Source: Callaeas wilsoni (lineage: Eukaryota > Chordata > Aves > Passeriformes > Callaeidae). Taken from it: 64,000 nt of DNA. The notes beneath the pieces are model-generated. The model did not search any database. It was not told the DNA's origin and saw only the letters and a program-made list of their open reading frames with translations. Position numbers and translations under genes: made by a program. The stretch is from contig VWPU01011840.1 of NCBI GenBank assembly GCA_013398955.1, forward strand, positions 186,001-250,000, written 5' to 3'. Position 1 is the first letter of the stretch. The number at the start of each line of letters is the position of its first letter. Below, piece by piece: positions 46,741-59,600 of this stretch.

Positions 46741-48843
46741 CATTTGTTTTCAATTTGCTGTTAGATTAAAATGACAAGGTCAAGCACAATGCATGAACTG
46801 AGTGGCAGCTGAATTTTAAGGGTAGTTGGGGAGCAGAAAGGATATATATGAAGTCTATTGTTTGAACTTTACACCCAGGTGAAGTGGGGCTTTGTTTGTT
46901 TTGTCTGAAGTGGTCACTGGTGATATGAAATGTGTCTGGAGTCAATTCATGTGCTTCCTTATCCTCGCTCCTACAGTGATTCTGAGTTAGAATGACCAGA
47001 TGAATGAGAAGCCATTTTCATAACTGTGAAAATGAAGGGAATCAAGTGAAAATCTTGAATTCAAGGTCAAGAAGAAAGAGAGGAGTCTAAAGTTAAATTT
47101 TTTTTTTATTGTCATAATATTACCATCTAGACAAAAATCTACTGGGAGCAAGCTACCAGGAATTCCCATCTCTTGAGGTCCCCTGACTGATGACAGCAAA
47201 ATGGAGATGTATTGGTGGAAGGACACTGAAGATCCTTAAGATTTATGAAAAGAATCTACATGATTTTCAAAAGGATAATTTCCAGGTTTAGGATATGGCT
47301 AAATTTATATCCACTAGGACTTAGAAGCATAAAATCAGGATTGAAACTGAAATAATTGGATTTGGTGTGTATTTGAATTAGAGTGATATAAATAGCCACC
47401 TAGATGTCTTTCTTACCGACTCAACTTCCGTGTAATATTCTTCTTAGGGGCACAGAAGAGGGAGTGAGGAGACATAAGGAGAACAACAGAAGGCAGCACA
47501 ATGTTCAGCTTTTCCCCCCTGAGAGAAAATGAGTGTTAGGAGCTGGCCAGAGAGATGGCAATAAAAGACTTCTATTTGGAATTTGTCAGTTCACTGAAAG
47601 GAGAAAAAAATCACCAAGACAAATTATTTTGTTGGACAAGAGACTAACCTTCCTCAGGAGCAACTCAGGCTCCAGATTTTTGGCAGTAGACAGAGAATCT
47701 GCAGGCCCCAGGGCTGAACTGCCCATACCAGGACTTCTTAGGATCTCATATTTCCCCAGAAATCTGCTTCTCAGATCATGTATAAAGTTTGAGGTCATCT
47801 TCTAAAAAATAGCTAGACAACATTTTGTCATTTCCTGCAAGATAGAGATAATATTCTCCATTTTCCACCATCCCTTAACCTAGTCCCTTCTCAGGATTTT
47901 AGATGGACAAACAGTAAAAGTGTGGGAAGCCATATAGGGATTGTCTTCACTATTTAGGATTCTATTTTTTCCACAGCAAAATAAGGGTACATTCAGCCTA
48001 AAAGCAGGCATGCACTTTGTTGCCAAGGACACCATCATCAGTAATAAATATTCTGCAATAAAGAAGACAGAACTTAGGACAATCATGGTGCATGAAAACC
48101 TTGGGCTTTTTCCTCTTACCTAAGATGTTCCAGGGCAAACAAATCTGGGAATCTCTCTTCCAGAGAAAAAGAAGTGAAGGTACTCTTTTTTGTAACAATT
48201 TTAGTAAAACTATTGCTTTGCCTCATGGATTGTGCTTTTCTGTCTTAACTTCTGGACCACATTTTGTTACCCCTAAGCAGGAATGAGGGATTTTAGAAGT
48301 AAATGCTTCTCACTACACTCCTTTGTCATGTGTAGCCTCAGAAAGGCAGACTGTTCCGTCCAAGCTATGTACATAGAAATTAATCTCCTTGAATAGGATC
48401 AAGGAGATGTACATGGTTGGCCTGGTAAAGAGAAGTGTGAACATGGAACAGGAAAGAAATACATTTAGAAACTTTACCTGAGCTCTGGTAAGGCCGGAAG
48501 AGTAACAAGAAAAAAGCAGTCTGCAGTCCATGAACTTGACACGAAAGGCACAAGACACCACTGTTGAGCATCTTAATTATCAATCAAATCATCAGCCGTT
48601 CCCACAGAGTTTCATAGAAGTTTGTTGTCAATAAATATTATTAACAGATTTGTTTCCTGGCAAAGTTTATCAGTTTTTCTTCTCTCTAGTCTCTTTTCTC
48701 GAACCCTGTTCCCTACCCTTGCCTGTATCCAATCTAACTGCAAGTGTGACTTAATGGAAGGAGAAAGGAGGGAAGAGAAAGAGCATCAGGTTTTCATAAT
48801 ACAGATTTAAAATACAGCAGCTCTGAAATATTTCCCCTTAGAT

Positions 48844-48849
48844 TTTATT
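48844..48849 (-). terminator. Candidate XKR9 poly(A) signal (AATAAA)
   Basis: This consensus AATAAA on the minus strand is about 1.1 kb downstream of the XKR9 stop and would give a long 3'UTR. It competes with ATTAAA at 49587-49582. Confidence 0.25.
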
Positions 48850-49581
48850 TCTGAAGAAACTGTGACTATCAACCTTATTTCATTCTTGTTGATTTACAGG
48901 CCTGAAATGTTGTCCAGTTTCACTCTGCCATCTGACAAAAATTCTTGATGGACAAGCTAGTTATACCTTTTTCCACCCCCTATGAGTGCAAGTTACCAGA
49001 ACTGTTGCTCCTCTTTTCTCCGGTGATAAAGACAGAATACTGTTACTGCTACACCACTGCCTGCCTTGCATAGCCTTGTATTTCAGTGGAAATCAGCATT
49101 TAAAGTGTTACATCTTAGAGCCCAAAGGAGAAGAAAGCTTTATGAAGATAGTTCTTCATTTATATGCAAGACTCCTGTTGCCATCCATAAATCAGTCAGG
49201 CTGCTATTATAACCCAGAACAAGCTGGCATCACCCCTAAACACAGAAGATTGTGTGAAAGATTAACAGAACAAAAACAATAAAGAAGTCATTAAAACACC
49301 TAGATGATGAAATGCTGGAAAATATGTCCCCAAATTTCCTTGTGGCAAGACAGTGATTGAGCTATAAATCAAAGCTATTCTTCTTCAGGGGATGTTCAGG
49401 AAGAAGGCAGTACAGTATGTTAACATGAAGGACTGAAGCTCTCACAGTAATGGGGAGAAGCTGAAAACTGATCACTGCCCTCAGTTATTTTAAATGCACT
49501 CTTCTTTCCTTCCAGCAAGAAAACAAACAAACAAACAAGCCTTGTTTTTAACAGAATCAACAGAAGTTAATAAAATATGGT

Positions 49582-49587
49582 TTTAAT
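49582..49587 (-). terminator. Candidate XKR9 poly(A) signal (variant ATTAAA)
   Basis: On the minus strand ATTAAA occurs about 375 nt past the XKR9 stop. It is the nearest of several weak candidates. A consensus AATAAA lies further out at 48849-48844, about 1.1 kb past the stop. Sequence alone does not decide between them. Confidence 0.25.
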
Positions 49588-49865
49588 GCTACATTTCATT
49601 TAATTAACTCTTAGCTTTTCCTGTTATATTTGCATTGCTAAAAAGCTAAAACTGTGAATTGTGTTGGATGAATAGATTGAATTGTTCCTTTGTCAAAAGT
49701 AACCTTCACCAGCACATAAATGTTCATGTTACAGATTCTTTGTATCACAGAAAACAAATAGTTATTCAAAGCCAACAACTCTGGTCCATTATGTACTCCT
49801 CAGTGATGATACACAAGAAACAATGACAAAGAAACAGACTGTCCAGCAAGAATTTGCTTTTAAGG

Positions 49866-49952
49866 TCACCAAAAAAAACCAAAACAAAACCAAAAAAACC
49901 TCAAACAAACAAGCAGAAAAAAACTCCAACAAAACAAACAAAAAAAACCACC
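49866..49952. repeat. A-rich low-complexity (AAAC/AAAAACC) tract next to the XKR9 stop
   Basis: The plus strand is almost entirely A and C here (aaccaaaacaaaacc-like units). On the XKR9 strand this is a T/G-rich tract starting ~10 nt after the stop codon, so it lies inside the 3'UTR. A shorter (AAAC)n run is at 49519-49539. Confidence 0.8.
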
Positions 49953-49960
49953 TGTAGTGT

Positions 49961-50604
49961 TCATTGCATTAAGAAATTTTGAAATCTACCAGTTTTCACT
50001 CTATCTTTTTGCCCTGCCACTCCATCAACTTCATCTGAACATGCCTGAGGTCTGCAATAAGTAGTGGGATGAAAATAGCAATAATACACAACAAGAAAAA
50101 TAATACCTAACACCAGACTCGAAATTGTTAAGATGCTTACAATTGCAAAACATATTTCTTTGATAATGGAAGGTTTCCTGAATATATATACAAACAAAAT
50201 ACCTAGAGTTACTACAGTGTGAGTAGCGTAATAAATAGAAATGCAAACTTTTGTTCTTTTCCCCTTTATGTTAAAAAATGAAAAAACTAGAATGATTCCA
50301 ACTACAGTTCTGTACAGATGTTCCATCTTCTTAGATTTACAAAATGTTGTATGCTGTTTCAAAGTCCAAGTGAAGCCACAGATCCAAAGGAATATCAGCA
50401 GAATAACAGAAATTCTGACACTTAGTAGAGTGATCAATGAAATACTGAGTATCCAAGAAGTGATGGTAAGCAATTTATAGAAGAGATACATGACCTTGGA
50501 AAGCACACGAAATTCATCTTTGTCAGGCAGAGATTTTCGTAGTGATATCTGATAATCAACCATTGATAAGGAGATACCACAAAAAGACATAATAATGGCA
50601 GCAT
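49961..50604 (-). CDS. XKR9: XKR9 coding exon 3, C-terminal half with caspase site and stop
   Basis: The acceptor TTGTTTAG ends at 50605. The exon opens AT GCT GCC ATT, which completes Tyr166 (Y-AAIIMSF). It holds VDYQ, LRKSLPDK, the later membrane segments, FFNIKG and the cytosolic tail DEVDG...NFLMQ, with a TGA stop at 49963-49961. The reading frame also runs open upstream of the acceptor as far as an ATG at 50749. That part is intronic: it lacks family similarity and the acceptor lies exactly where homology begins. Confidence 0.95.
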
Positions 50605-53600
50605 CTAAACAAAACACAAGGAAAAATGTTAAATCAGAGAAAAAGACATGTATTTTACACTGTGATTTCTGAATGAAGTTCACTTTCTTTATCCCAGTTT
50701 TATATTTACTCTCTGCTCTAAAGCAAGTCACCTTAATTTTAAGGCTCACTTTAGTTAATTAAATAGAGGCATCTGATGCTGTTTGGTATTCTTATGTTAT
50801 GCTGCCCAGCCCCTGGTCCTTAATGGCCTTGCCTAAGTTGCAAGTGGTATTTGCCACCTCCATACACAGTTGACTTAGAAATTCCTAAAGTATTGCAAAT
50901 AGACCATAAAAATTTTAGTTTCAGCAACTGGTAGTTGTGAGTCTGCAGTGTCTAAAATGTAGAAATCTATAACTAAGACTTGATCCTTCACACGGTCATA
51001 TCCAAGATGAGATATGCCTGATCCTTTTTCCATGAGTAAATTTTGACTCCATGGACTTTGAAGGAACACTAGACATCAATGCAGGTATCCCCATTTGGTT
51101 AGATAAATTCCAACCCTAAATAAGTCGATGTCCTGCCAATAATTCTGCTAGTTTTAGAGCTGGAAATGGTAGAACTGCTGTCCTGCTTCTGAGAGTTGAA
51201 CCAGTATCTCTGCACCATATTGCATTCTACAATGCTGACATATCCTTAGATTTATTTTTGACTCTGTCCCTCACCTGTACCATGGGTAATGCTAGTGACA
51301 GCTTGCAGGGCTGCTTTAATTATGTTACTGGTTTCCAAATGCCTAGCTAGCAGTTTTTAAAAAATCTGTAAGCAAAACCACACAAATAAAACTGCTCTGC
51401 AAATTACGTGCTAATTGCATTTAAGAGCTTATTTTCAAGTGATGCAACATTATGTTTCTATTAGATATTATGACTTTTTATGTTTATGATGTATAATATT
51501 TCTATACGAGTTTTCATTTTTATAGTGAAATCTTCCTTCTCATCGATTTAGCAGAATGGACCATCTACTAGACAGAAATTCTAATTAAATGCAGAGTAAT
51601 AATACAGTGGAATGTATGTTTTCCAAGGTATTTTTAAAATGTTATCCAATCATGAGTTATATTTTTAGAGAAGATACTCAACTTGCAACATAAGGAAAAA
51701 GACAGACTTACATTGATAGAAATGAGTTTTGCCATGTTCCATGAGGATGTAAATCTGAAGAAAAAGTTGTGGCGCTGTCTCAAGAAAAGTCTTGAAAACT
51801 CTGAGCATGTTAATATCAGTCATGGCATCAATAGCTTGTTTTTGAATCAAGTTGGAAGGGTCTGTTTTTGATGCATCTCTGCTGCTCATTTTTTTAAATG
51901 TAACCTGGCAGCCATATTTCAAAGCAAACCAATATCTGTTAAAAAAAGGACTCTTGATTAGACAGTACTTTTTAGAAGACCGATAAAATGATACAGCCTG
52001 ACAACAACTTTTTCCACCTTCTATTCAGGTAAAATTTTGTCTGGTATCTGTCTGTTATCAGTGATATCACAGAAGCATTTAAGCCCAGCAATACCATGCA
52101 ATAAGAAAATTAATAAAACAGAATGAGATGTGTCTGAATAAAGTTTGCAAGCTTTATTTCGTTAGTTTCTTATTTCTTTAAAAGCATTGCATTTCTGAAA
52201 ATTCCCTTAGCATCTCTCCTCAGTCTCTCTTTGAGATACTCATTCACTTTCTTTTTATCCTTTTCAGGGTATTAGTGAATATCCAGCTGTGAACATCCAC
52301 ATCTATGCAAGTAGAATATAGATCCATAAGCCCCAAGTATAATACTTAATAATTGCAAATATAAAATAGACTTTAAAAAAACTACTACATCGTTACTTTC
52401 TAAATACTCAGGAAGACTTATATTTCAGAAAATAGTTTTCAAGACACATGGATTCCTGGGTTGAAAGATTCTATTAGCAGTTTGAGTGGTTTTACATGAA
52501 GAAGCTATTTGCCTTGGCAAATGAATATACCTGAATGACTTTTAGAACAGTTCTGGTTTAATTTTTTATTAAGCCTAAATTAACAATTTATTTTAAAGAG
52601 CAGTAAATGCAAAGATACATGGAATTAGTCAGTTACGACTGGTGTATATCCTGTGTTGTAAAGAACCTGTTCTGTTCAGGATATACCTAATGCTTTGCTT
52701 GGAGATAAACCTCGCTGTTACTCCCATTTTCAGGACCTTTGCTTCAGGCTTGGAAGTGCAAGAGGGGAAAGAACACTTAAGTTTTAAACAAAAACTCTCT
52801 TGATAATTAATGGAGGAATTTGCTGTTGTACATAGTGATCTTTACATCAGAGTTTAGGAAAACAGGAGGGTGGCTATAACTTGATGTAGGACCAGAACTC
52901 CAGATGCTGCAAATTATAGTATTTCTGCTGCCCCTAATAGACTCACATACAGAGCCACACAGCCCTGGTGAGTCATCTGACTCATTGCATTACTGGTTTG
53001 GAAGCTAAGAAAGGAAAGAAGTACTCTTCTCTGTAATTAATCACAGAAGTGGTTTTCACAGCTAAAGACTTCTTTACAGTGAACTGTTCAGCAGCAAACA
53101 AAAACTCTTTTGGATCTAGTAAACAAATGAAAGCAGAGAGAAGTATCCTCATTAGTATGCTGCCTTGAAACAAATAAACGCTTGCTCTCTCCTGCTGGTA
53201 ACTTGACTTCAAGTGGTCATTAACACTGGGCAGATTGTAGACTAAGGCTTTAACTCTGCAGCACTGCAATAGGCACTGTCACTGCTGGTAACCTGGCATG
53301 AGCTTTGCAAGGCCTCAGAACTGAGGCTTGCCAGGCCTGCTCTGTTTGAAATTTTCTTTACCTGTCTGTGACTTTGTATTATTTGGTTTAGCTTGGGTTT
53401 TCTGCAGAAAAATTGGTGATTTCTTCCAATTGACCAGGTGGCTGATTTGTTTTTACTTTTTTTTTTTTTTTCATTTTTGTGTCATACAGTCATCATTTTA
53501 TATAGGTACCAGTAAGAGGCAAATATGCATCAAATGAGATATTTATTACATACATGATGATGTAGGATAAAGAAATCTAGTCTTGCTGTGATAGCAAAGG

Positions 53601-56600
53601 TCCTGAGATGTGGAGAGACAGGATATGGTGTAGAAAAGCACATGCATAGGATGATATGGGATGGCTTGAAAAAACGGATAGCAATGAAAAAATATGTGTG
53701 TAACGATTTTAACTCTAGTAGTAGTAGTAGTAGTAGAAGTAGTAGTAGTAGTAGTACTGAAGATTTTTAAGCATAGAAGTATTCTTTCTTTTCCTGTAAT
53801 AAATAGATCTAGACTAATAATGATTCTTGAAATCAACTGTTAGAATTTCGCTTATACTAAGTTCTTGGTTTTATAGGTATATAAATCCATGTGTTTGTCC
53901 ATAAACAGGATTTTGATCATAGCAGCCTTCAGACATCACTTCCAAGTCTATTTCTGCCTATTTAGTTCCCAGATGCTTTGAGCTTCTAACATTCTTCTCC
54001 AATGAACCCATTTTGACTATAACCAGCAGGCAAGGACAGCATAAGTAGTCCTTTTTTAATAAAACTCACTGTTACTCAGCCGATTTTTCTAGCCTTACAA
54101 AGACTACTAGAGCCTTTCCCCCGCAAAAGAAAAACTAATTTAGTAAACAAATTATGACAGTTGCATCATTCATTTGGATCTATTTTCTTAAGAAATTAAG
54201 CAGAACACCACAGGCCGGCACTTGGTTATCTCAGACAGCTGTAGAAGACTGCTAATACACAGGCTGAGAAAGGCAAGCTCCTTTGCCTTAACTTGCCTCC
54301 TACCTACATTCCCTAAGACAGCATGTGAGATAACTTCAAGATTCATGCTAAAGTGCAGCTTCCTAATTCCCTGGTCATCCACAGGACCACACACACCACG
54401 GACCTGATGAAACCCACGCCGTTGCATTTACCATATGAAGAGAACAGAGGGCAGCAGATCATCAGACACCCAGATCTCAAAGGCTCATCTCATCCCAGTG
54501 TAACACTGGAGCACAGTGCTCTACTGCCTACTAAGGGAGCTAGGAAGAATCCCTGGCTCCCTCAGAGGTTAAAAGTTTAACACCTTCACCACCTTTAAAG
54601 AACAAATCCTCTGACCAGGGAAGGCAGTATAAGGGTCTCTTCCACAGCCGCAAGCCAGACAGCCAGGATTGGCAGGTTCTGGGTTAAGGGCATGCTAGAG
54701 GATTCATGACAATATTCCCTGGTATGTTAAGGCACGTTGACCATACAAGTGAGAATTGCAACGTGGAAGCAACACTTGGACTAGGTGTGAAGCAGCTTTG
54801 ATACTACTCAAGAGCCTTAGGGGAAGAGCCTTTGCTTTTTTCCTTGCAGAGATTCATAAGACAGCATCCCTGCCATTCAGGCCATATGTTGGTTCCATGA
54901 GCTGGCTCTAGATCTATTATTTACTCCCAAAGGAAACTCATTTTTACTCTTAATTTTTTGTGTATTTATCTTATTGTTCCCTGAATAATCACTCATAAGC
55001 AAAGAACTGAACTGTTTGGCAAGGCATCTATAGCTTTTTCTGTTTATAAAACAATTAGTATCCCAAAACATCTGGTTCTTGCATCTGAGATGTAAAATTC
55101 TGGAAATTTTGCAATGTTTTCAAGAAAAAACAATTGAGTATACTCATCTGCCAGTTCTCCATAGACTCACTCACCAGAGCCTGTGTTTGTCCAAGCAGCA
55201 AGAAGTGGAAACCAGCTGCACAAATTTTGAGCTGCAGAGCTCACAGCTGAGATGGCAGGTGATATGTAAGGCAAGAAATGTCCTAAAAGGAATATTTTAG
55301 CTAGATGTGTACCTGAAATCACTTGTCAGTTTTCGAAGCACATTCCTTCTGAGCATGGTGTACTAGGTTTATATTGTTATAAGATGGTATGCTATGTATT
55401 TGTTACTAGTTGTAGTGGTTTTGGTTAGTCCATTCCTGACTTTGAATACTGTAAAGAATACTTTTTTTTTCCTAGTAAAGTCCAAATACTTCTACGGCTC
55501 TTTATGTAATAAGCAAGACATTCTCTGAGCTGCACATGGTTATGTCACTTACTGTAGTTCACAGTGACAAATTTTCATATTTTAAGAGTATTTTGAGCTT
55601 ACACTCCCATTCTCATCTGCCCATTTGGCATGCAAGATAATGACATTTTAGGAAGGGCTCATAGCCAACTTTTAGACCTAGCTTTGAACTACGTTTCTAG
55701 CCTAGGGCAAAGTTCTGTCCATACTAAAGGATAGGTCAGGTTTAAATTTTCTCCTTTATCATGTCCAAGGCTCAGTTAAACCCTGTGCCTGCTCTGAAGC
55801 TCTTATAGTTATATTCCTCTGATCTATTTTCCTATAATATATCTATTTCTATAGATGTTCTGTGCTTCAATATTCATAATCGGAAAAAATCTTTTAAACA
55901 GGTACTACAACTGTAATAAAAATACATTAATTAAAACTACTGGATTAGTTATGTATTTTAGGTAGAGGTGTATCCTAAATGGAATGTGAAATGGTTATGT
56001 CAATAATACAGACAAATGCAGGTTTACTATTTACTTTTTCTCCCTATAAATTCATTAAACTGAATATGTTTTTTATTATTTCAAGGTATTTAAGCTACTT
56101 GGAAGCCAACACAGTAAAACACCTACAATTTCTTTACAACTGGAATTGTCATATGTGAATGGTAAATAATTACCAGTGTTTCTAAATATTATTCACTTTG
56201 ACAGGAGAAAAAAAAAGGCCGTTTCTGCCTTTGTAGTGCTGCTTTGTGCAGAACGCAGATGACAGGGCTCCTACTTTTTATAAACACTCATGGAAACACA
56301 GCTCCACTGTTTCTCTGTTCTTGAGATGTTCCTACATATTCATGATCATTTCACAAGTGATGAAGTTTGATCCTGTAAAATTAGGAAGGGTTTGTCTCTG
56401 GCTGGGAATTCACAGGGGTGACAGCTATTTGGTTTTGTTGCTTCACAGCCTTCACATGTGACAAGCAAGCTGCCTTGCCAATGTTTCTGTATCACATGCT
56501 TCCCCTCAGATTTCCACTGACTTTGCAATACAATCCCAGTATTACACTACACATCCCATCTCATCAAACTACACCGATAAATGTTTGGGTGCCATTTAGA

Positions 56601-59600
56601 AATTCATATAGGCAGGGTGTGAGTGGCCTGGCAATAATGATTGTCCTGTCTAAACTCTGCTCATGCAGTCACAGCTTTCAGCATTGTATAAATCCTTATC
56701 AAGGGAAAATTACTCCCTCCTGCATGTAAACTTCACCTTCTAAGTACCAAAATACTTGGATTAAATCCATGAAACTGATGCAACTAAGTCAATACTTAGG
56801 TCAGTAAATTTGTATTAAGAAAATGTGATCAAACACATAGAATCACAGAATCATTTCATTTGGAAAAGATCTTTAAGATCATTGAGAACAAACATTGCTC
56901 TAGCACTATCAAGTCCACCACTAAACCATGTCCCTACGTGCCACATCTACATATCTTTTAAATACCTCCAGAGAGGGAGACTCAACCACTTCCTTGAGCA
57001 CCTGTTCCAATGCTTGTCAGCCCTTTCAGTGAAGAAAATTTTCCTAATATCCAATCCAAACTTTCCCAGTGCAGGCTGGGGCCATTTCCTCTCATGCTGT
57101 CACTCATTACTCAAGAGAAGAGACTGACCCCTACCTGAGGGCAACCTGCTTTCATTTGTAGAGAGTGGTAAGAGTTTGACACAGGGTGTAGGGTAACTTA
57201 ACCTCAGCGACATCTCCAAGCCAGATGGCCCATTCAGTTGTTATTCAGTTCCACTTGCACAGCCTCACAGCAGTTATGCCAGGGCACCTGTGAAGGTGAG
57301 ATTGTCACAGGGGAGACACACTTGCTGCAATGGGCAGGAATTTCTTGCCATTGCCCCCTAGCCTTGAGTCACTGTGCTCAGCCAGGTGAAGAGTGGATAG
57401 GGAATCATCCATATCTTGCATCCTGCCTGCCTGTGGGGCTGTCTCAGGAAAGGCAGGGTGTGATTCTAGCAGTCTGTGTATGTCTCTCTCTACCCCTGAT
57501 ACTCCTCAACCTACTCACCTCCTCCCAGAGCTCTGTCACTAAGCAGAGGAGTTCCTTTACCAGAGTCCATCTCCCACTGCTGCCAGCTGGTACTGCTTCA
57601 GAACACGGCCCACCCTGCAGCCCATCACCTATGTTGGCTCTGAATTTTAATCGCTGCCTTTTAGAAATATGTAATGAAATAAGCCTAGGTTCAGCAAAGC
57701 ACTAACATTTACTCTGATGCCTCATGGATTTAGAATTAATCTTTACAAATATGCAAAAAAAATCTTTTTCATCTGCTTCTATTCAAAGTTGCAGGGCATT
57801 CTGAGCTACCCTTAAGCATCAAGAGGCACAAGAGCAGCTGCCAGTATCACAGTGGTTTCTGCCTATGTGACCTTCTATTCTGACAGCAAAGGTTATGAAT
57901 TGCTAATGTTTAGCCTCCCACAGGTGTGTCCTTGGCTGATGAAGCACACTGCTACACATCAGACAGCTCCAGAATTCATACAGTGCCCTAAGGAAATGTC
58001 CCATTTACCCACATTCTCTTACTGTGTTAATGTTGTCTGTTATGTCAAGACTGTTCTCAATTCTACAAGCATCTGTGTGAGCCATTTAGATGGGTCAGGC
58101 TGAATATAATTTTAGTCAGCATAGTTAATATGTATGTTTTTAACTTAATTTTGTCTCCTTGCAGAGCATACTATTCCATATGAAATATAATATTAATAAT
58201 AATAATAATATACTCTTTCTAATAAAATAAAGCCTTCTTAGATAAGAAATAATTTTTAATTTCATTTTCCTCTGATTTTATATATATTGTGTATATGTAT
58301 ATACATATATATACAAATATTATTTTCATATTTATTACTTAGCATTGTCAGTATGATAGCAAAACCAAACTGATTCCCATTTGTTCTGTGCACTGTACAA
58401 ACCTCCAATACCCAAAGGGCACCAGTTTGTAAGTCACCAGTTCCAGCACCTAAAGAGAGCCTAGAAGAAAGCTGAAGAGGGACTTTGTACAAGAGCACGG
58501 GGTGATACGACACAGGAGAATGGCTTCAAACTGAAAGACAGCAGGCTAAGACATGATATTAGGATGAAACTTTTTCCTGTTAAGGTGGTGATGCACAGGT
58601 TGCCCAGAAAAGCTATGGATGCCCCATCCCTGGAAGTGTTCAAGGCCACGTTGGATGGGGCTTCGATCGACCTGGTCAAGTGGAAGATATCTCTGCCTAT
58701 GGCAGGGGGGTTGGATCGAGATGATTTTTAAGGTCCTTTCCAAACCAAACCATTCTAAGAGTCTAAGCTCAAAGATGGAGCAGGAGGTATAAAAGGATAT
58801 GAAAGAGGGAAGAAGGAAAGAAAGAAAAGAAGAAATGAAAAAAATATTTTGGCCAGGTGTATTCACATCTTATCATTTCAAGCATCCAGAGTCCATTGAC
58901 CAAATCTTATTTACTGGTTAGGTCCTCATTTTCCTGTTTGAATGAAGAATACAGGTTCCTGGCCCAAATGACCTTCTGGAGAATCTCATCTTAACAAGTG
59001 TGACCTGACTTGACAGAATCTATTTTTATCCATTTACTGCAGAGATAAACCTGAGAGACTCATTGTCTAAATTAACCGCATAAATCAGATGACTAAGAGG
59101 GATGACAGGAGGAAGTTGTACCTTGATACACCTAAGAAAAACACGTATAATAAAAAGTATATAATAGTTAATCACAAAGGTACAAGCACAGATGCCAGCT
59201 TGCTGTTACCAGCTTATACTTTACAGTATGCATCATCACACTGCTGAATTGTGAGGAGTGGCTGAAAGAACTTTGTAACTTAGACATAACATCTTGGAAA
59301 TTTTCCAAGCATACGTAGCAGCACAGGAGAAAATATCATTCGTGCATTAAAGAACAAGCAACCAAGTTGACAACACTGTCAGAGTAAAGGACAAATTAAT
59401 GTTTACTAGATAATAAGGTGCTCAGAGAATATGGAGCTAATTCTGGGAAAGAAGATTCAAAATTATAGAAATTCATCATAAGAGATATATATTGGAAAGG
59501 GTATGAGTTCAGGTAAGTCCAAGAGTTTTGTGGATTGCTTTAGAGTTAAGGTAATCCACTAAGCAAACAAAGTTTCCTATCACCATTAGGTCAGTTCCTG

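Larger units (their letters stand above)
45021..49865. other. Intergenic and probable XKR9 3' flank, no other gene seen
   Basis: Only an interrupted poly(A) tract (46718-46740) and short (AAAC)n are recognisable. The part nearest XKR9 should include its 3'UTR. Confidence 0.55.

Noticed and set aside
50605..50749. Start of the XKR9 exon 3 frame at the ATG at 50749
   Set aside because: This 5' part is intron: a good acceptor lies at 50606-50605 and family homology begins exactly there.
57238..57705. 155-codon plus-strand open frame in XKR9 intron 1
   Set aside because: It lies in a GC-richer patch, runs antisense inside an intron, has no recognisable domain and no splice or promoter context. 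Probably a chance frame.
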